DNA of 64,000 nt. It comes from Pseudomonas sp. St316. GTDB taxonomy: Bacteria; Pseudomonadota; Gammaproteobacteria; Pseudomonadales; Pseudomonadaceae. The stretch covers positions 5,704,001 to 5,768,000 of the forward strand of contig NZ_AP021901.1 in the NCBI RefSeq assembly GCF_018325905.1. The letters run 5' to 3'. The position numbers and the translations under genes were made by a program. Below the pieces are notes generated by a model. That model did not search any database. It saw only the letters and a list, made by a program, of their open reading frames with translations, and was not told the DNA's origin. Positions 17,310 through 27,482 of this stretch are shown piece by piece (within the stretch, counting starts at the first letter, position 1; the number at the start of each line of letters is the position of its first letter).

Positions 17310-18617
17310 ATGCATATATTTAATAACACAACGAAAAAAATAGCATTGATATTAGTTGGGCCACTTGGATGCTATATCACTTATCAGATACTTTTCATCG
17401 GCCGGTATCTCAGCATTGAAAAATACCCGGTACTGACTTCAACTTACATGAATGGCGCGACGATCATAGACTCGGTCTGCGCGCTTGCTGTCGCCGTACT
17501 TGGATTTTTACTTTCTCGTCGCCTAGGTCTTCTCGACGAATTCTCACCAAAATTTGAACGTCTATCAACACTGTCCCTTGCACTGATAACAACGGGAACT
17601 CTGGCTCTTCTGGCGCTGAGCATGTATCGAGTTTTTGGGACTCTCTCCCCAGGCCATGTCGTTAAAAACTACCACACGTACAGTTTCATGGTAACTAACG
17701 GCGGCGCCTGGATAGTTCTCGCAATGTATTCCGCACTGCTTCTTCAGCTAATGAACATGTACTTCAGTGGCGTCACTTTGAAGAATGGCACTTTCCTGCT
17801 ACTGAGCCTGCTTATCGTGTCGTTCAGCGGTGGGCGCGGAATCCTAATTCTATTCGCGCTGATGTTCATTGTCATGCTGATGTTCCAGCGCGTGAGCCTC
17901 TTGAAGTTTTTGATCGCCTCCATTCTTGCAGTTGCCTCGATGGGAATCTCCTACGTTTTCATCACCAACATGCGTGCCCCCGTGGAGCCTATTGTGATTG
18001 CTCCCGTGGCGCCAATTGAGGCCATGGCGCGCGGAGATAAGCTCTCCGGATCCAAAAAATCGGTAGTAGTGGACCCCACGAACAGTTTTGAGGACCTGAA
18101 CTACAATGCCGCATTCATTTCAGAGGATGTCTTGAGTGCAATCCGGAACAACAAGATTGAACCCAGGGCATATGCCATTGAAGATGCGATGACGCTATTC
18201 ATACCTCGTCAGCTGATGCCAAGCAAACCAATCTCCACAGCTGAGACCCGCGCACTTTATCCTCAAGTGGCTATCCGTGGCACGAATATCACTTTCCCGC
18301 TTAAGGCGAACGTGCTGATGCACCTGGGAGGCTGGGCGTTCTATGCGGACTGGATCGTAGTATTGATCTGTCAGACTCTGATGATATTGGGCGTTTCCCG
18401 GCGCACTAGGGCGCCGAGCATTCTTGGTTTCGCCATGCTGTTCTGCGGTATCGGATTCACGCTAATCGCTCGCGGCGGAATATTCAACGCCCGTCTACTG
18501 GTGATCGTGCTGTGCGTATTCGCAGCCTATGCGGGATACCGCGCTTTGCTGCGCATCCAGACAGCTTTGTATGCGAGCAAACGCGATCGCCTTGCTGGCC
18601 CGCTTTCGCCCACCTGA
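17310..18617 (+). CDS. Polytopic membrane protein resembling O-antigen polymerase (Wzy-like)
   Basis: About 435 residues with ten or more hydrophobic segments (ALILVGPLGCYITYQILF, IDSVCALAVAVLGFLLS, LALITTGTLALLALSMY, FLLLSLLIVSFSGGRGILI, LIASILAVASMGISYVF, and a C-terminal group) and one large hydrophilic loop around residues 220-300 (PVEPIVIAPVAP to NSFEDLNYN). A Gly/Arg-containing SGGRG between membrane segments and the big periplasmic loop fit the Wzy/Wzx-dependent polymerase class, which polymerises O-antigen or exopolysaccharide repeats. Primary sequence in this class is poorly conserved, so the assignment rests on topology. Start ATG at 17310 follows AAGGAG at 11 bases; 17280 is an alternative. 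Its base composition is more A/T-rich than its neighbours and no other polysaccharide gene is nearby, suggesting transfer. Confidence 0.6.
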   Translation: MHIFNNTTKKIALILVGPLGCYITYQILFIGRYLSIEKYPVLTSTYMNGATIIDSVCALAVAVLGFLLSRRLGLLDEFSPKFERLSTLSLALITTGTLALLALSMYRVFGTLSPGHVVKNYHTYSFMVTNGGAWIVLAMYSALLLQLMNMYFSGVTLKNGTFLLLSLLIVSFSGGRGILILFALMFIVMLMFQRVSLLKFLIASILAVASMGISYVFITNMRAPVEPIVIAPVAPIEAMARGDKLSGSKKSVVVDPTNSFEDLNYNAAFISEDVLSAIRNNKIEPRAYAIEDAMTLFIPRQLMPSKPISTAETRALYPQVAIRGTNITFPLKANVLMHLGGWAFYADWIVVLICQTLMILGVSRRTRAPSILGFAMLFCGIGFTLIARGGIFNARLLVIVLCVFAAYAGYRALLRIQTALYASKRDRLAGPLSPT

Positions 18618-18627
18618 TGAACATCAG

Positions 18628-18660
18628 CCACAAAGACATGGGTAGCCACTGTCTTTGTGG
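18628..18660 (+). terminator. Strong hairpin after the Wzy-like gene
   Basis: CCACAAAGACA and its perfect complement TGTCTTTGTGG are separated by 11 bases, 11 bases after the stop codon. No T-run follows, so it may be a terminator remnant or a stabilising 3' hairpin. Confidence 0.45.
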
Positions 18661-18730
18661 ACCTCTTCGCATAAGACCAGCCCACAGAATACGGAAAAAC
18701 CTCTAGCGCCTTATCAGCATTACGTGAGTG

Positions 18731-18910
18731 CTAGTATCTGCGACTTCTTTTCCAGCCTGAAAAGGCCAGAATGAAACCGACAACAATCATCATCACTCCG
18801 GGAATTTCAATCTCTTTCGATCTCAATAAAAAGTTGATTGTTATCCCCATTCCGGCTAATGAAAGCAAAACTCCAGATATAAATACTCCACTTATAGGCG
18901 TCTTATACAT
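18731..18910 (-). CDS. Small two-helix membrane protein
   Basis: A 59-residue product (MYKTPISGVFISGVLLSLAG) with two hydrophobic segments, about residues 7-27 and 35-52, joined by RSKEIEIPG and ending in basic KRSRRY, predicting both ends in the cytosol. The ATG at 18910 has AAGGGG eight bases upstream; an upstream in-frame start lacks one. A/T-rich like the adjacent Wzy-like gene. No homologue recognised. Confidence 0.5.
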   Translation of the reverse strand: MYKTPISGVFISGVLLSLAGMGITINFLLRSKEIEIPGVMMIVVGFILAFSGWKRSRRY

Positions 18911-19014
18911 TTCAATCCCCTTCCATGATTTTCCCCATTGTACACAAAGCAACTATTATGCAACCCGATAGCTGAAACTTACGGTCAGAGTAGTGTCCGA
19001 AAGCTGAGCGTTGG

Positions 19015-19934
19015 TCACGGGGACGCCGATAGTTGAGTAAAGCCATATGCCCCCAGGACTCGAGCATGCGCCGCTACGGCAGCGCTGGTGAATGAGATAT
19101 TTGCCCCGCCCGTTTCTGGAAACCCTAATCCAGGCAGCGGCAGATCACCAAGTTTGAATGTAGCACCATCGGCGGTTGTCGGAATGGTAACCCTCATGTA
19201 TCCAGAGACCCATTTCCCGTGCTGAACGTAATAGCCGCTTGTGCTGGTGAAGACCAGGCCAGCCCCGCTCGCGTCCACAGGGGTAACGGTGCCTTCGACG
19301 GCCTGCCGACCGCATATACCTATTCCATTACCCGATGAGAAGACATTCGATAGAGTACGAATCCCGGATGACCTGAATGCTTGATCGCTCAAAGAAAGAT
19401 CCAAGGTTGCTTGGGTGATTCCAGCAACATCGACAATCCCACCTGGTGTTGCAAGCGCACTGTCAATTGCATCTGAAAACGGCAGGCCCCGAAGCGACCA
19501 GACGCCCCGTCAGATTTGATTACATAATCACGGTTCCCAAGGAATTTCACTCCCTCAACGATGATCTGATTAGGCCAGTTTGCAGTGCAGGGGGCTCCGA
19601 ATCCTGGCGCAGTGAAATCGATTGGAGCCGTAACCGATGAGCCTTGAAAGATCACGTCCTTGAATACGCACGCGAACAACGTGCCTCATACGATTGCGCC
19701 GATTCCTCGATAAATGAGCGTGTTGTAAATACGGGCACCGAACACATTAAGTCCATAGCCTCGGTCGCCGGAAAATATCCCTCCCCCGAACGCTCCACTG
19801 CTTCCTGAAAAAGTGAGCTTGCCGCCGTTGAAGCTGCTGAAATTGAAAACGTTCGTCGAGCCATTGAGGGGCGAGCCGTTTTGCGGGTTTGAAAATTGCC
19901 CATCGATATTTAACGGGACGTCGACGTTACGCAT
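19015..19934 (-). pseudogene. Decayed beta-helix / tail-spike-like protein gene
   Basis: Three consecutive minus-strand pieces read as one protein. The 5' piece (from ATG 19934, MRNVDVPLNIDGQF, then FNFSSFNGGKLTFSGSSGAF) ends at an in-frame TGA at 19686-19688; the same frame continues (VFKDVIFQGSSVTAPIDF, KFLGNRDYVIKSDG); a frameshift between about 19430 and 19490 then moves coding to the frame LPFSDAIDSALATPGGIVD and on to LSDQAFRSSGIRTLSNVF and a C-terminal beta-rich end (GYMRVTIPTTADGATFKLG). Gly/Asn/Ser-rich short strands fit pectate-lyase-like beta-helix or phage tail-spike proteins that bind or cut polysaccharide. One stop and one shift make it a pseudogene. A relation to the nearby Wzy-like gene is possible but unproven. 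Confidence 0.6.
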
Positions 19935-19937
19935 CAC

Positions 19938-20470
19938 CGGGTTGTGATAGTCGCCTTTTCCCAGGCGCCCGGCTCGATGATTGCCATGTTGGTTTCGTCC
20001 AGAATCGTGCCCAGCAGCTTGGTGGCGGCCTGGTCTTTGAGCCGTTGAGGGGTGGTTTTAAGCTGCTGCGCCAGCAGCACCAGATCAGCGCTCTGGATGC
20101 GGTAAATGCTGTTCGCGGTCAGCCCGTGTCGCCTGCTCCTGGCAAGTCCTCAGGCCGCGCCAGGCGCCCCACCGCCCAGTCCGTTTCGGTGACGCCCTGC
20201 CCGAGCAATCGCTTGCTGCCTGCTGGGTGCATGGCGGCAAGGGTGAGCGACTCTCCGCTGCCGGCATCGGGACTGATCGAACTTCCCCACTCGGTGATTC
20301 AGGAGCCTTACAACGCTGTCCTGGAGCCTGATGAGGAAGGGTTGTCGATACGCGCCAATCCACTGGTGACGATCGCAGAAGCGCTAGGTTACTTCGGTGG
20401 TGCGGGCGAGGTTGAGCACTGGCGAAACAGATCCGCGCGGTGGAAAGACCGCGTGTCGCAGCCAACCAAT
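19938..20470. other. Degenerate region with coding remnants, no intact gene
   Basis: On the minus strand a frame reading GLTANSIYRIQSADLVLLAQ and on to AATKLLGTILDETNMAIIEP stops at a TGA that overlaps the ATG of the beta-helix pseudogene (TGATG, a phage-like junction). It has no start; joining it by a frameshift to the preceding minus frame (GESLTLAAMHPAGSKRLLGQ, TETDWAVGRLARPEDL) gives a longer plausible protein. On the plus strand 20230-20470 also keeps an open frame (HSVIQEPYNAVLEPDEEGLS, WRNRSARWKDRVSQ). I recognise none of these; the GC content is higher than in 17-19.9 kb, so the region may be of different origin. Confidence 0.5.
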
Positions 20471-20497
20471 GAAAAAGCAGCCTGGATAGGCTGCTTG
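20471..20497 (-). terminator. Intrinsic terminator of tRNA-Thr
   Basis: On the minus strand AAGCAGCCT pairs with AGGCTGCTT around a four-base loop and is followed by a T-run (complement of AAAAA at 20473-20477), about 45 bases past the tRNA 3' end. Confidence 0.8.
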
Positions 20498-20539
20498 TGG
20501 GCGAGGGCGGACCCCTTCAGGAAGTGCTGGAACTTAGTC

Positions 20540-20615
20540 TGGTGCCCGAGACAGGAATCGAACCTGCGACCTTCGCGTTACGAGTGCGCTGCTCTACCGA
20601 CTGAGCTACACGGGC
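20540..20615 (-). tRNA. tRNA-Thr (anticodon CGT)
   Basis: A 76-base cloverleaf on the minus strand: acceptor GCCCGTG with CTCGGGC (one U-U mismatch at the sixth pair), D-arm TAGCTCAGTCGGTAGAGCA, anticodon loop CTCGTAA giving CGU for ACG codons, T-loop GTTCGATTCC, and an encoded CCA. It resembles enterobacterial thrW, a frequent integration site. Its 3' end faces the foreign segment at 16.9-20.5 kb. Confidence 0.95.
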
Positions 20616-20682
20616 GGAGGCTAAACCTAGCATCGTCCCCTGTGGCCCGGCAACCGGCGCCGGAAGATTTTTCGACCCACAG

Positions 20683-20710
20683 CAAAACGCCCCGAACCAG
20701 TCGGGGCGTT
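20683..20710 (-). terminator. Terminator of pnp
   Basis: AACGCCCCGA and its complement TCGGGGCGTT around a five-base loop, with TTTTG following on the minus strand, 30 bases after the pnp stop. Confidence 0.85.
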
Positions 20711-20740
20711 TGCTTGTTCAGCGCTCAGGTCACGGGGTGA

Positions 20741-22846
20741 TTAAACGCCCGAAGCCTTGGCGGCTGCCACGTCCTTGATGGACAGCTTGATACGGCCGCG
20801 GTTGTCCACGTCCAGTACCAGCACTTCCACTTCCTGGCCTTCTTTGAGGATGTCGGTCACTTTCTCGACGCGAGCATCGCTCAGCATGGAGATGTGAACC
20901 AGACCGTCCTTGCCCGGCAGGATGTTGACGAACGCGCCGAAGTCGACGATGCGCTCGACCTTGCCGACGTAGATCTTGCCGATCTCGGCTTCTGCGGTGA
21001 TGCCCAGGACGCGCTGGCGAGCAGCCTCTGCCGCTTCCTTGGTTTCGCCGAAGATCTTGATCGAACCGTCGTCTTCGATGTCGATCGAAGCCTTGGTTTC
21101 TTCGCAGATCGCACGGATGGTCGCGCCGCCTTTACCGATGACATCACGGATTTTGTCGGTGTCGATTTTCATCGCGATCATGGTCGGAGCGTTTTCCGAC
21201 AGTTCGGTACGGGACTGACCGATGATCTGGTTCATCTGACCGAGGATGTTCAGGCGCGCTTCCAGGGCCTGGCCCAGGGCGATTTCCATGATCTCTTCGG
21301 TGATGCCCTTGATCTTGATGTCCATCTGCAGTGCGGTGACGCCTTTGGCGGTACCGGCCACTTTGAAGTCCATGTCGCCCAAGTGGTCTTCGTCACCGAG
21401 GATGTCGGTCAGGACGGCGAATTTCTCGCCCTCTTTAACCAGACCCATGGCGATACCGGCAACCGGCGCCTTCATCGGCACACCGGCGTCCATCAGGGCC
21501 AGGGAGGCGCCGCAGACCGAAGCCATCGAGCTCGAACCGTTGGACTCGGTGATTTCCGATACCACGCGAATGGTGTACGGGAACACGTCAGCGGCAGGCA
21601 GCATGGCCTGGACCGAACGACGGGCCAGACGGCCGTGACCGATTTCGCGGCGACCGGCGCCACCCATGCGGCCACACTCGCCCACCGAGAACGGAGGGAA
21701 GTTGTAGTGCAGCATGAACGGGTCTTTCTTTTCGCCTTCCAGGGTGTCCAGCAGTTGCGCGTCACGGGCGGTGCCCAGTGTTGCAACGACCAGCGCCTGG
21801 GTTTCGCCACGGGTGAACAGTGCCGAACCGTGGGTCTTTGGCAGAACGCCGACTTCGATGTTCAGCGGACGCACAGTGCGAGTGTCGCGACCGTCGATAC
21901 GTGGCTTGCCGTTGACGATGTTTTCGCGAACGGTGCGGTATTCGATTTCACCGAAAGCAGCTTTCACTTCAGCGGAAGACGGCTGGCCTTCTTCGCCGGA
22001 CAGCTTGGCAACGACCTGGTCTTTCAGCTCGCCCAGGCGTGCATAACGGTCGGCCTTGACGGTGATGGTGTAGGCCAGGGAGATCGCTTCGCCGAACTCG
22101 GCACGGATCGCGCCCAGCAGTTCGGTGGCTTCGGCTTGAGGAGCCCAGGTCCAGGTTGGCTTGGCGGCTTCGGCGGCCAGTTCCTTGACGGCGTTGATCA
22201 CCACCTGGAACTCGTCGTGGGCGAACAGCACGGCGCCCAGCATCTGGTCTTCGGTCAGCTCTTTGGCTTCGGATTCAACCATCAGCACGGCTTCGGAAGT
22301 ACCGGCCACGACCATGTCCAGGCTCGAGGCTTTCAGTTGCTCGTAGGTCGGGTTCAGCAGGTAGCCGGTGCTTTCGTGGAAAGCGACACGGGCAGCGCCG
22401 ATCGGGCCATCGAAAGGAATGCCGGAGATCGCCAGGGCAGCCGAGGTACCGATCATCGCAGCGATGTCCGGATCGGTTTTCTTGCTGGTGGAAACGACGG
22501 TGCAGACAACCTGCACTTCGTTCATGAAACCTTCTGGGAACAGCGGACGGATCGGACGGTCGATCAGTCGGGAAGTCAGGGTTTCTTTCTCGGAAGGACG
22601 GCCTTCACGCTTGAAGAAACCGCCAGGGATCTTACCGGCAGCGTAAGTCTTTTCCTGGTAGTGAACAGACAGAGGGAAGAAGCCCTTGCCTGGATCGGCT
22701 TGCTTGGCACCGACAACGGTCACCAATACGCTGACGTCGTCGTCAACGGTGACCAGCACTGCGCCGGAGGCCTGACGGGCGATACGGCCAGTCTCGAGGG
22801 TAACGGTCGACTGACCGAACTGGAATTTTTTGATTACCGGGTTCAC
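20741..22846 (-). CDS. pnp: Polyribonucleotide nucleotidyltransferase (PNPase)
   Basis: A 701-residue 3'-5' phosphorolytic exoribonuclease, core of the RNA degradosome. Two RNase PH domains (about 1-200 and 310-540; [20 protein letters not shown]), an alpha-helical linker, then KH (about 553-612, [15 protein letters not shown]) and S1 (about 620-690, [20 protein letters not shown]) RNA-binding domains. Start is GTG at 22846 (ACACCGTGAACCC) behind GGTAGG. It follows rpsO in the same direction with a 194-base gap containing a hairpin that could be an RNase III autoregulation site as in E. coli. Confidence 0.97.
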   Translation of the reverse strand: MNPVIKKFQFGQSTVTLETGRIARQASGAVLVTVDDDVSVLVTVVGAKQADPGKGFFPLSVHYQEKTYAAGKIPGGFFKREGRPSEKETLTSRLIDRPIRPLFPEGFMNEVQVVCTVVSTSKKTDPDIAAMIGTSAALAISGIPFDGPIGAARVAFHESTGYLLNPTYEQLKASSLDMVVAGTSEAVLMVESEAKELTEDQMLGAVLFAHDEFQVVINAVKELAAEAAKPTWTWAPQAEATELLGAIRAEFGEAISLAYTITVKADRYARLGELKDQVVAKLSGEEGQPSSAEVKAAFGEIEYRTVRENIVNGKPRIDGRDTRTVRPLNIEVGVLPKTHGSALFTRGETQALVVATLGTARDAQLLDTLEGEKKDPFMLHYNFPPFSVGECGRMGGAGRREIGHGRLARRSVQAMLPAADVFPYTIRVVSEITESNGSSSMASVCGASLALMDAGVPMKAPVAGIAMGLVKEGEKFAVLTDILGDEDHLGDMDFKVAGTAKGVTALQMDIKIKGITEEIMEIALGQALEARLNILGQMNQIIGQSRTELSENAPTMIAMKIDTDKIRDVIGKGGATIRAICEETKASIDIEDDGSIKIFGETKEAAEAARQRVLGITAEAEIGKIYVGKVERIVDFGAFVNILPGKDGLVHISMLSDARVEKVTDILKEGQEVEVLVLDVDNRGRIKLSIKDVAAAKASGV

Positions 22847-22982
22847 GGTGTCCTACCTTCTTTGTGGCTCTTGGGGAACTTGTCTTCTTGCGAAATTCTT
22901 GGGCAATGGCGGGAATCGGCCCGACGCCTGTCCAGGGTAAAACGTGTATCCAGATAAAACTTGAGGCTGGGAGCCTGCCATG

Positions 22983-23005
22983 CGCCAGCGGGAAACCCTC
23001 TGGCG
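22983..23005 (-). promoter_or_regulatory. Hairpin in the rpsO-pnp leader
   Basis: CGCCAG and CTGGCG enclose AGGG/CCCG pairs on the transcript between rpsO and pnp. Position matches the pnp leader stem-loop that RNase III cleaves in E. coli; no T-run follows, so it may be a processing element rather than a full terminator. Function is inferred. Confidence 0.45.
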
Positions 23006-23040
23006 TACGACAGACAACCAACCTCTAGCGCAATCGCTGA

Positions 23041-23310
23041 TTAGCGACGCAGACCCAGGCGAGCGATCAGAGCGCTGTAACGGCTCACGTCCTTGCCTTT
23101 CAGGTAGTCCAGCAGCTTACGACGCTGGTTTACCATGCGGATCAGACCACGACGGGAGTGGTGATCTTTACCGTTGGCCTTGAAGTGACCTTGCAGTTTG
23201 TTGATGTTGTGGGTCAGCAGTGCAACTTGCACTTCTGGCGAACCAGTGTCACCAACAGCTTGCTGGTAGTCAGCTACGATTTGAGCTTTTTCTTGAACGT
23301 CGAGAGCCAT
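23041..23310 (-). CDS. rpsO: 30S ribosomal protein S15
   Basis: An 89-residue primary 16S rRNA-binding protein of the small subunit platform. The sequence [20 protein letters not shown], the central [20 protein letters not shown], and [20 protein letters not shown] are universal S15 features. ATG at 23310 follows AAAAGGATT. It lies between truB and pnp in the conserved truB-rpsO-pnp order. Confidence 0.98.
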   Translation of the reverse strand: MALDVQEKAQIVADYQQAVGDTGSPEVQVALLTHNINKLQGHFKANGKDHHSRRGLIRMVNQRRKLLDYLKGKDVSRYSALIARLGLRR

Positions 23311-23453
23311 GAGGCAATCCTTTTAGTCAGGAAACTGTTTCAAGGAAACAGCTTCAACAGGCCAGGGACAAATCCCTGTATCTATAAATGAGTAGTGACC
23401 GTGCCTGTTAACAGCCACACTCGCCAACCTGCTGTTACACAGGCTGGTTCCGG

Positions 23454-24371
23454 TCATTCCGACCGAATCAGTCGACGCGGCGCAATGCGCCCGTCTTCGC
23501 TCACTTCACCGATACCGATGAAGCGACCGTTATGATCCTGCACCCGGACCATGCCGAACTTCGGCGCATCCGGGGCACGTACCGGCTGGCCGTTGAGCCA
23601 GTAGAACGCACTGTGTTCCGAGAACTGCAACAGCGGCCAATCCAGCAACCCGCTGTCCGATGGCATCAGGAAACGGTCGACCGCTTCGTTGCCGCCTTCG
23701 GCATGTACCGCTTCAAGCTCTTCCAGCGTAACCGTCTGGGCCAACGTGAAAGGCCCGGCCTGGGTCCGTCGCAATTCTGCCACGTACGCGCCACAGCCGA
23801 GCTGTTCACCAATATCCTCCACCAGGGTCCGGATATAGGTGCCTTTGCTGCAATCCACGGCCAGCCGCGCAGTATTACCGTCAAAGGCCAGCAATTCCAA
23901 GCGCGCAATAGTAACAGAACGCGGTTCACGCTCCACTACTTCGCCTGCACGAGCCAGTTTATACAGCGGCTGGCCATCACGCTTCAGAGCCGAGTACATC
24001 GGTGGTATCTGACTGATTTGCCCGCGAAATTTCGGCAACACCGCTTCGACATCGGCCTGACCAACGGTCACCGGGCGCTCAAGCAAAACCTCACCTTCAG
24101 CATCCGCCGTGGTGGTGGTCTTACCCAGTTGCGCCAGGGTTTCATAACCCTTGTCGGAATCGAGCAGGTACTGGGAAAACTTGGTCGCCTCGCCAAAGCA
24201 CAGCGGCAGCACGCCGGTGGCCAGCGGATCGAGGCTACCGGTGTGCCCGGCCTTTTCGGCATTGAGCAACCAGCGAACCTTCTGCAACGCCGCGTTGGAA
24301 GTGAACCCCAGCGGCTTGTCGAGCAGGATGATACCGCTGACGTTACGACGGATACGTTTGACCTGAGCCAC
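23454..24371 (-). CDS. truB: tRNA pseudouridine-55 synthase
   Basis: A 305-residue enzyme converting U55 to pseudouridine in the T-loop of tRNAs. The catalytic Asp is D48 in [20 protein letters not shown]; other family marks are [34 protein letters not shown] and the C-terminal PUA-like region. Start GTG at 24371 follows AAGGAG five to seven bases upstream. rbfA ends four bases upstream, so the genes are cotranscribed. Confidence 0.97.
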   Translation of the reverse strand: MAQVKRIRRNVSGIILLDKPLGFTSNAALQKVRWLLNAEKAGHTGSLDPLATGVLPLCFGEATKFSQYLLDSDKGYETLAQLGKTTTTADAEGEVLLERPVTVGQADVEAVLPKFRGQISQIPPMYSALKRDGQPLYKLARAGEVVEREPRSVTIARLELLAFDGNTARLAVDCSKGTYIRTLVEDIGEQLGCGAYVAELRRTQAGPFTLAQTVTLEELEAVHAEGGNEAVDRFLMPSDSGLLDWPLLQFSEHSAFYWLNGQPVRAPDAPKFGMVRVQDHNGRFIGIGEVSEDGRIAPRRLIRSE

Positions 24372-24374
24372 CGA

Positions 24375-24776
24375 CTACTCCTTGGTGTCTTCGGGTTCAG
24401 CGGCAACCGGGTGCTGACTGTCTTCAGCCACGGCGCGTTCGATCAGGGCCGACAGATGCGCACCACGCACGACGCTCTCGTCGTAGTGGAAATGCAGCTG
24501 TGGGACGCTGCGCAGCTTCATTTCCCGGGCCAACTGCATACGCAGGAAGCCGGCGGCCGAGTTGAGCACCTTGATGCTCTGGGCGATTTCTTCGGCGCTG
24601 TCCTGGCCCATCACGGTGATGAAAATCTTGGCGTGACCGACGTCACGGCTGACTTCCACTGCGGTAATGGTGACCAGGCCGACGCGCGGGTCTTTGACTT
24701 CGCGACGGATCAGTTGGGCCAGCTCACGCTGCATCTGATCGCCGATTCGTTGGGTACGGCTGTATTCTTTTGCCAT
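24375..24776 (-). CDS. rbfA: Ribosome-binding factor A
   Basis: A 133-residue KH-like 30S maturation factor that acts on 16S rRNA helix 1, important at low temperature. It starts [20 protein letters not shown] and contains [19 protein letters not shown] and [20 protein letters not shown]. The C-terminal ~18 residues ([17 protein letters not shown]) are an acidic tail. The gene sits between infB and truB, as in most proteobacteria. Confidence 0.95.
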   Translation of the reverse strand: MAKEYSRTQRIGDQMQRELAQLIRREVKDPRVGLVTITAVEVSRDVGHAKIFITVMGQDSAEEIAQSIKVLNSAAGFLRMQLAREMKLRSVPQLHFHYDESVVRGAHLSALIERAVAEDSQHPVAAEPEDTKE

Positions 24777-24830
24777 GTCTTGTTACCTGTTACTGCCCCA
24801 CGGTGAAACCCGCGAGGTCTGAAAGCGGCA

Positions 24831-24864
24831 AACGCCCGGCCTGGCAAAAGCCAGACCGGGCGTT
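24831..24864 (-). terminator. Long hairpin between infB and rbfA
   Basis: AACGCCCGGCCTGGC pairs almost perfectly with GCCAGACCGGGCGTT around AAAA. On the minus strand it is followed by only TTT, so it may end part of the transcripts leaving infB or protect a processed end. Confidence 0.6.
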
Positions 24865-24935
24865 GCGTTTAGAGTCCACCAGCCAGGCAGCGCATGTTCA
24901 TGCGGCTACCCGGTGCAGCTCTTGAAGTGCGCGAG

Positions 24936-27455
24936 TCAGAGGCTGCGAGCAACCTGGACCTTCTCGAAGACTTCGATCTTGTCGCCGACCTTGACGTCGT
25001 TGTAGCTCTTGACGCCAATACCGCATTCCATGCCGGCACGTACTTCGGAAGCGTCATCCTTGAAGCGGCGCAGGGATTCCAGCTCGCCTTCGAAGATCAC
25101 GATGTCTTCACGCAGTACACGGATCGGACGGTTACGGTGAACAACACCCTCGATCACCATGCAACCGGCGATGGCACCAAACTTCGGCGAACGGAATACG
25201 TCGCGAACTTCGGCCACACCCAGGATGTTCTCCCGGACGTCGCTGCCCAGCATACCGGTCAACGCTTTCTTGACGTCTTCGATGATGTCGTAGATCACGT
25301 TGTAGTAACGCATATCCAGGCCTTCCTGCTCGACGATCTTGCGAGCGCCGGCATCGGCACGCACGTTGAAGCCGAACAGTACAGCGTTGGAGGCCAGTGC
25401 CAGGTTGGCGTCGGACTCGGTGATACCACCGACACCGCCACCGACCACACGCACTTGCACTTCGTCGTTACCCAGGCCGTTCAAGGCACCGTTCAACGCT
25501 TCCAGCGAGCCACGGACGTCGGATTTGAGGACGATGTTGAGCGTCTTCTTCTCTTCCTGGCCCATGTTCTCGAAGATGTTTTCCAGCTTGCCAGCGTGAG
25601 CACGAGCCAGTTTGACTTCGCGGAACTTGCCTTGACGGAACAGAGCCACTTCACGGGCTTTCTTCTCGTCAGCCACAACGCTCATCTCGTCGCCAGCGTC
25701 CGGGGTGCCGTCCAGGCCGAGGATCTCGACCGGGATAGCCGGACCGGCTTCCTTGATTGGCTTGCCGTTCTCGTCGAGCATGGCGCGCACGCGGCCATAG
25801 TTGGAGCCGACCAGTACCATGTCGCCTTGACGCAGCGTACCGTCCTGAACCAGGACAGTCGCAACCGGGCCACGGCCCTTGTCGAGGCGCGATTCAACAA
25901 CCACACCACGGCCAGGAGCCGAAGGTGTCGCGGTCAGTTCCAGGACCTCGGCTTGCAACAGAACGGCTTCGAGCAGTTCGTCAACGCCGGTACCCATCTT
26001 CGCCGAGACCGGAACGAATGGAGTGTCGCCACCCCACTCTTCGGAAGTCACGCCGTGAACCGACAGTTCGCTACGGATGCGATCGAGATCAGCGCCCGGC
26101 TTGTCGATCTTGTTCACCGCAACCACCAGAGGCACGCCAGCAGCCTTGGCATGCTGAACGGCTTCGATGGTTTGCGGCATCACGCCGTCGTCCGCTGCAA
26201 CCACCAGGATCACGATGTCGGTCGCCTTGGCACCACGGGCACGCATCGCGGTAAACGCAGCGTGACCCGGGGTGTCGAGGAACGTCACCATGCCGCGGTC
26301 GGTTTCAACGTGGTAGGCGCCGATGTGCTGGGTAATACCGCCAGCCTCACCTGCCGCAACCTTCGCACGACGGATGTAGTCGAGCAGGGAAGTTTTACCG
26401 TGGTCGACGTGGCCCATGACGGTCACGACCGGAGCACGGGAAACCGCCTCACCTTCAAACTTCAGGGACTCGGCCAGGGAATCTTCCAGGGCGGTGTCGC
26501 TGACCAGGGTCACTTTGTGGCCCAGCTCTTCAGCAACCAGTTGGGCAGTTTCCTGGTCCAGTACCTGGTTGATGGTGGCTGGCGTACCCAGCTTGAACAT
26601 GAACTTGATGATTTCAGCAGCCTTGACCGACATCTGCTGGGCCAGATCGCCCACAGTGATGGTCTCGCCGATCTTCACTTCACGCACGACAGGGCCGGTA
26701 GGGCTCTGGAAACCGTGGGCGTTGCGTTTTTTCAGCTTGGCCTTGCCGCGACCGCCGCGACGGAAGCCATCGCTTTCTTCATCGGTAGTACGTGGCGCAA
26801 CACGGGGTGCTGGCGCCTTTTCCTTGACCGAAGCACGATGAGGCGCGTTCTTGCGCTCGCCATCGCCGCTGCCACGACGGTTGTCGTCGGCACGTGGTTT
26901 GTCCGGACGACGCTGTTCGTCGCGCTTGCGAGCGTCGGCTGGCGCCGGCGCTGCTGCCACCACTGGCGCCGCTTCGCGCACAGGTTCGGCTACCGGGGCC
27001 GCAGCCTCGACGGCTGCTACCGGAGCGGATTGCGCAGCAGCAGGCTGGCGACGCGCTTCTTCTTCGGCGCGACGCTTGGCTTCTTCTTCAGCCTTCTGAC
27101 GTGCAGCATTTTCTACTGCGCGACGTTCTTCCTGTTCGCGTTTGCGCTCGGCTTCGATTTCTTCCGGGCTGCGCTGTACGAAGACTTTCTTCTTGCGTAC
27201 TTCAACGCTGATGCTTTTACTACCGGCAACACGCAGGGTGCTGGTGGTTTTACGCTGCAGAGTAATCTTGCGTGGTTCTTCCACTTTCGCCTTGTGACTG
27301 CTCTTCAGGTGAGTCAGCAGGGACTGCTTCTCACTGTCGGTCACATGTTCCTCGGCGGCGGTGTGCGGCAGACCTGCCTCACGCATCTGCTGCAACAGGC
27401 GCTCTACCGGTGTTTTGACCTCATCGGCCAGTTGTTTCACCGTGACTTGCGTCAT
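24936..27455 (-). CDS. infB: Translation initiation factor IF-2
   Basis: An 839-residue GTPase that places initiator tRNA on the 30S subunit. The N-terminal IF2_N domain ([20 protein letters not shown]) is followed by a Lys/Glu/Ala-rich linker (about residues 80-270), then the G domain with [35 protein letters not shown] and NKIDKPGAD, and C-terminal domains binding fMet-tRNA ([19 protein letters not shown]). GGAGAG precedes the ATG at 27455. It lies 27 bases after nusA in the rimP-nusA-infB operon. Confidence 0.98.
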   Translation of the reverse strand: MTQVTVKQLADEVKTPVERLLQQMREAGLPHTAAEEHVTDSEKQSLLTHLKSSHKAKVEEPRKITLQRKTTSTLRVAGSKSISVEVRKKKVFVQRSPEEIEAERKREQEERRAVENAARQKAEEEAKRRAEEEARRQPAAAQSAPVAAVEAAAPVAEPVREAAPVVAAAPAPADARKRDEQRRPDKPRADDNRRGSGDGERKNAPHRASVKEKAPAPRVAPRTTDEESDGFRRGGRGKAKLKKRNAHGFQSPTGPVVREVKIGETITVGDLAQQMSVKAAEIIKFMFKLGTPATINQVLDQETAQLVAEELGHKVTLVSDTALEDSLAESLKFEGEAVSRAPVVTVMGHVDHGKTSLLDYIRRAKVAAGEAGGITQHIGAYHVETDRGMVTFLDTPGHAAFTAMRARGAKATDIVILVVAADDGVMPQTIEAVQHAKAAGVPLVVAVNKIDKPGADLDRIRSELSVHGVTSEEWGGDTPFVPVSAKMGTGVDELLEAVLLQAEVLELTATPSAPGRGVVVESRLDKGRGPVATVLVQDGTLRQGDMVLVGSNYGRVRAMLDENGKPIKEAGPAIPVEILGLDGTPDAGDEMSVVADEKKAREVALFRQGKFREVKLARAHAGKLENIFENMGQEEKKTLNIVLKSDVRGSLEALNGALNGLGNDEVQVRVVGGGVGGITESDANLALASNAVLFGFNVRADAGARKIVEQEGLDMRYYNVIYDIIEDVKKALTGMLGSDVRENILGVAEVRDVFRSPKFGAIAGCMVIEGVVHRNRPIRVLREDIVIFEGELESLRRFKDDASEVRAGMECGIGVKSYNDVKVGDKIEVFEKVQVARSL

Positions 27456-27482
27456 GCACTTCTCTCCTCAGGCCGCGCCTAA

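Noticed and set aside
20085..20465. 126-codon minus-strand frame
   Set aside because: Arg/Ser/Pro-rich noise-like translation with no start signal; other frames in the same region look more protein-like.
24894..27482. 862-codon plus-strand frame opposite infB
   Set aside because: Shadow of infB; composition is unlike a protein and infB is unambiguous.
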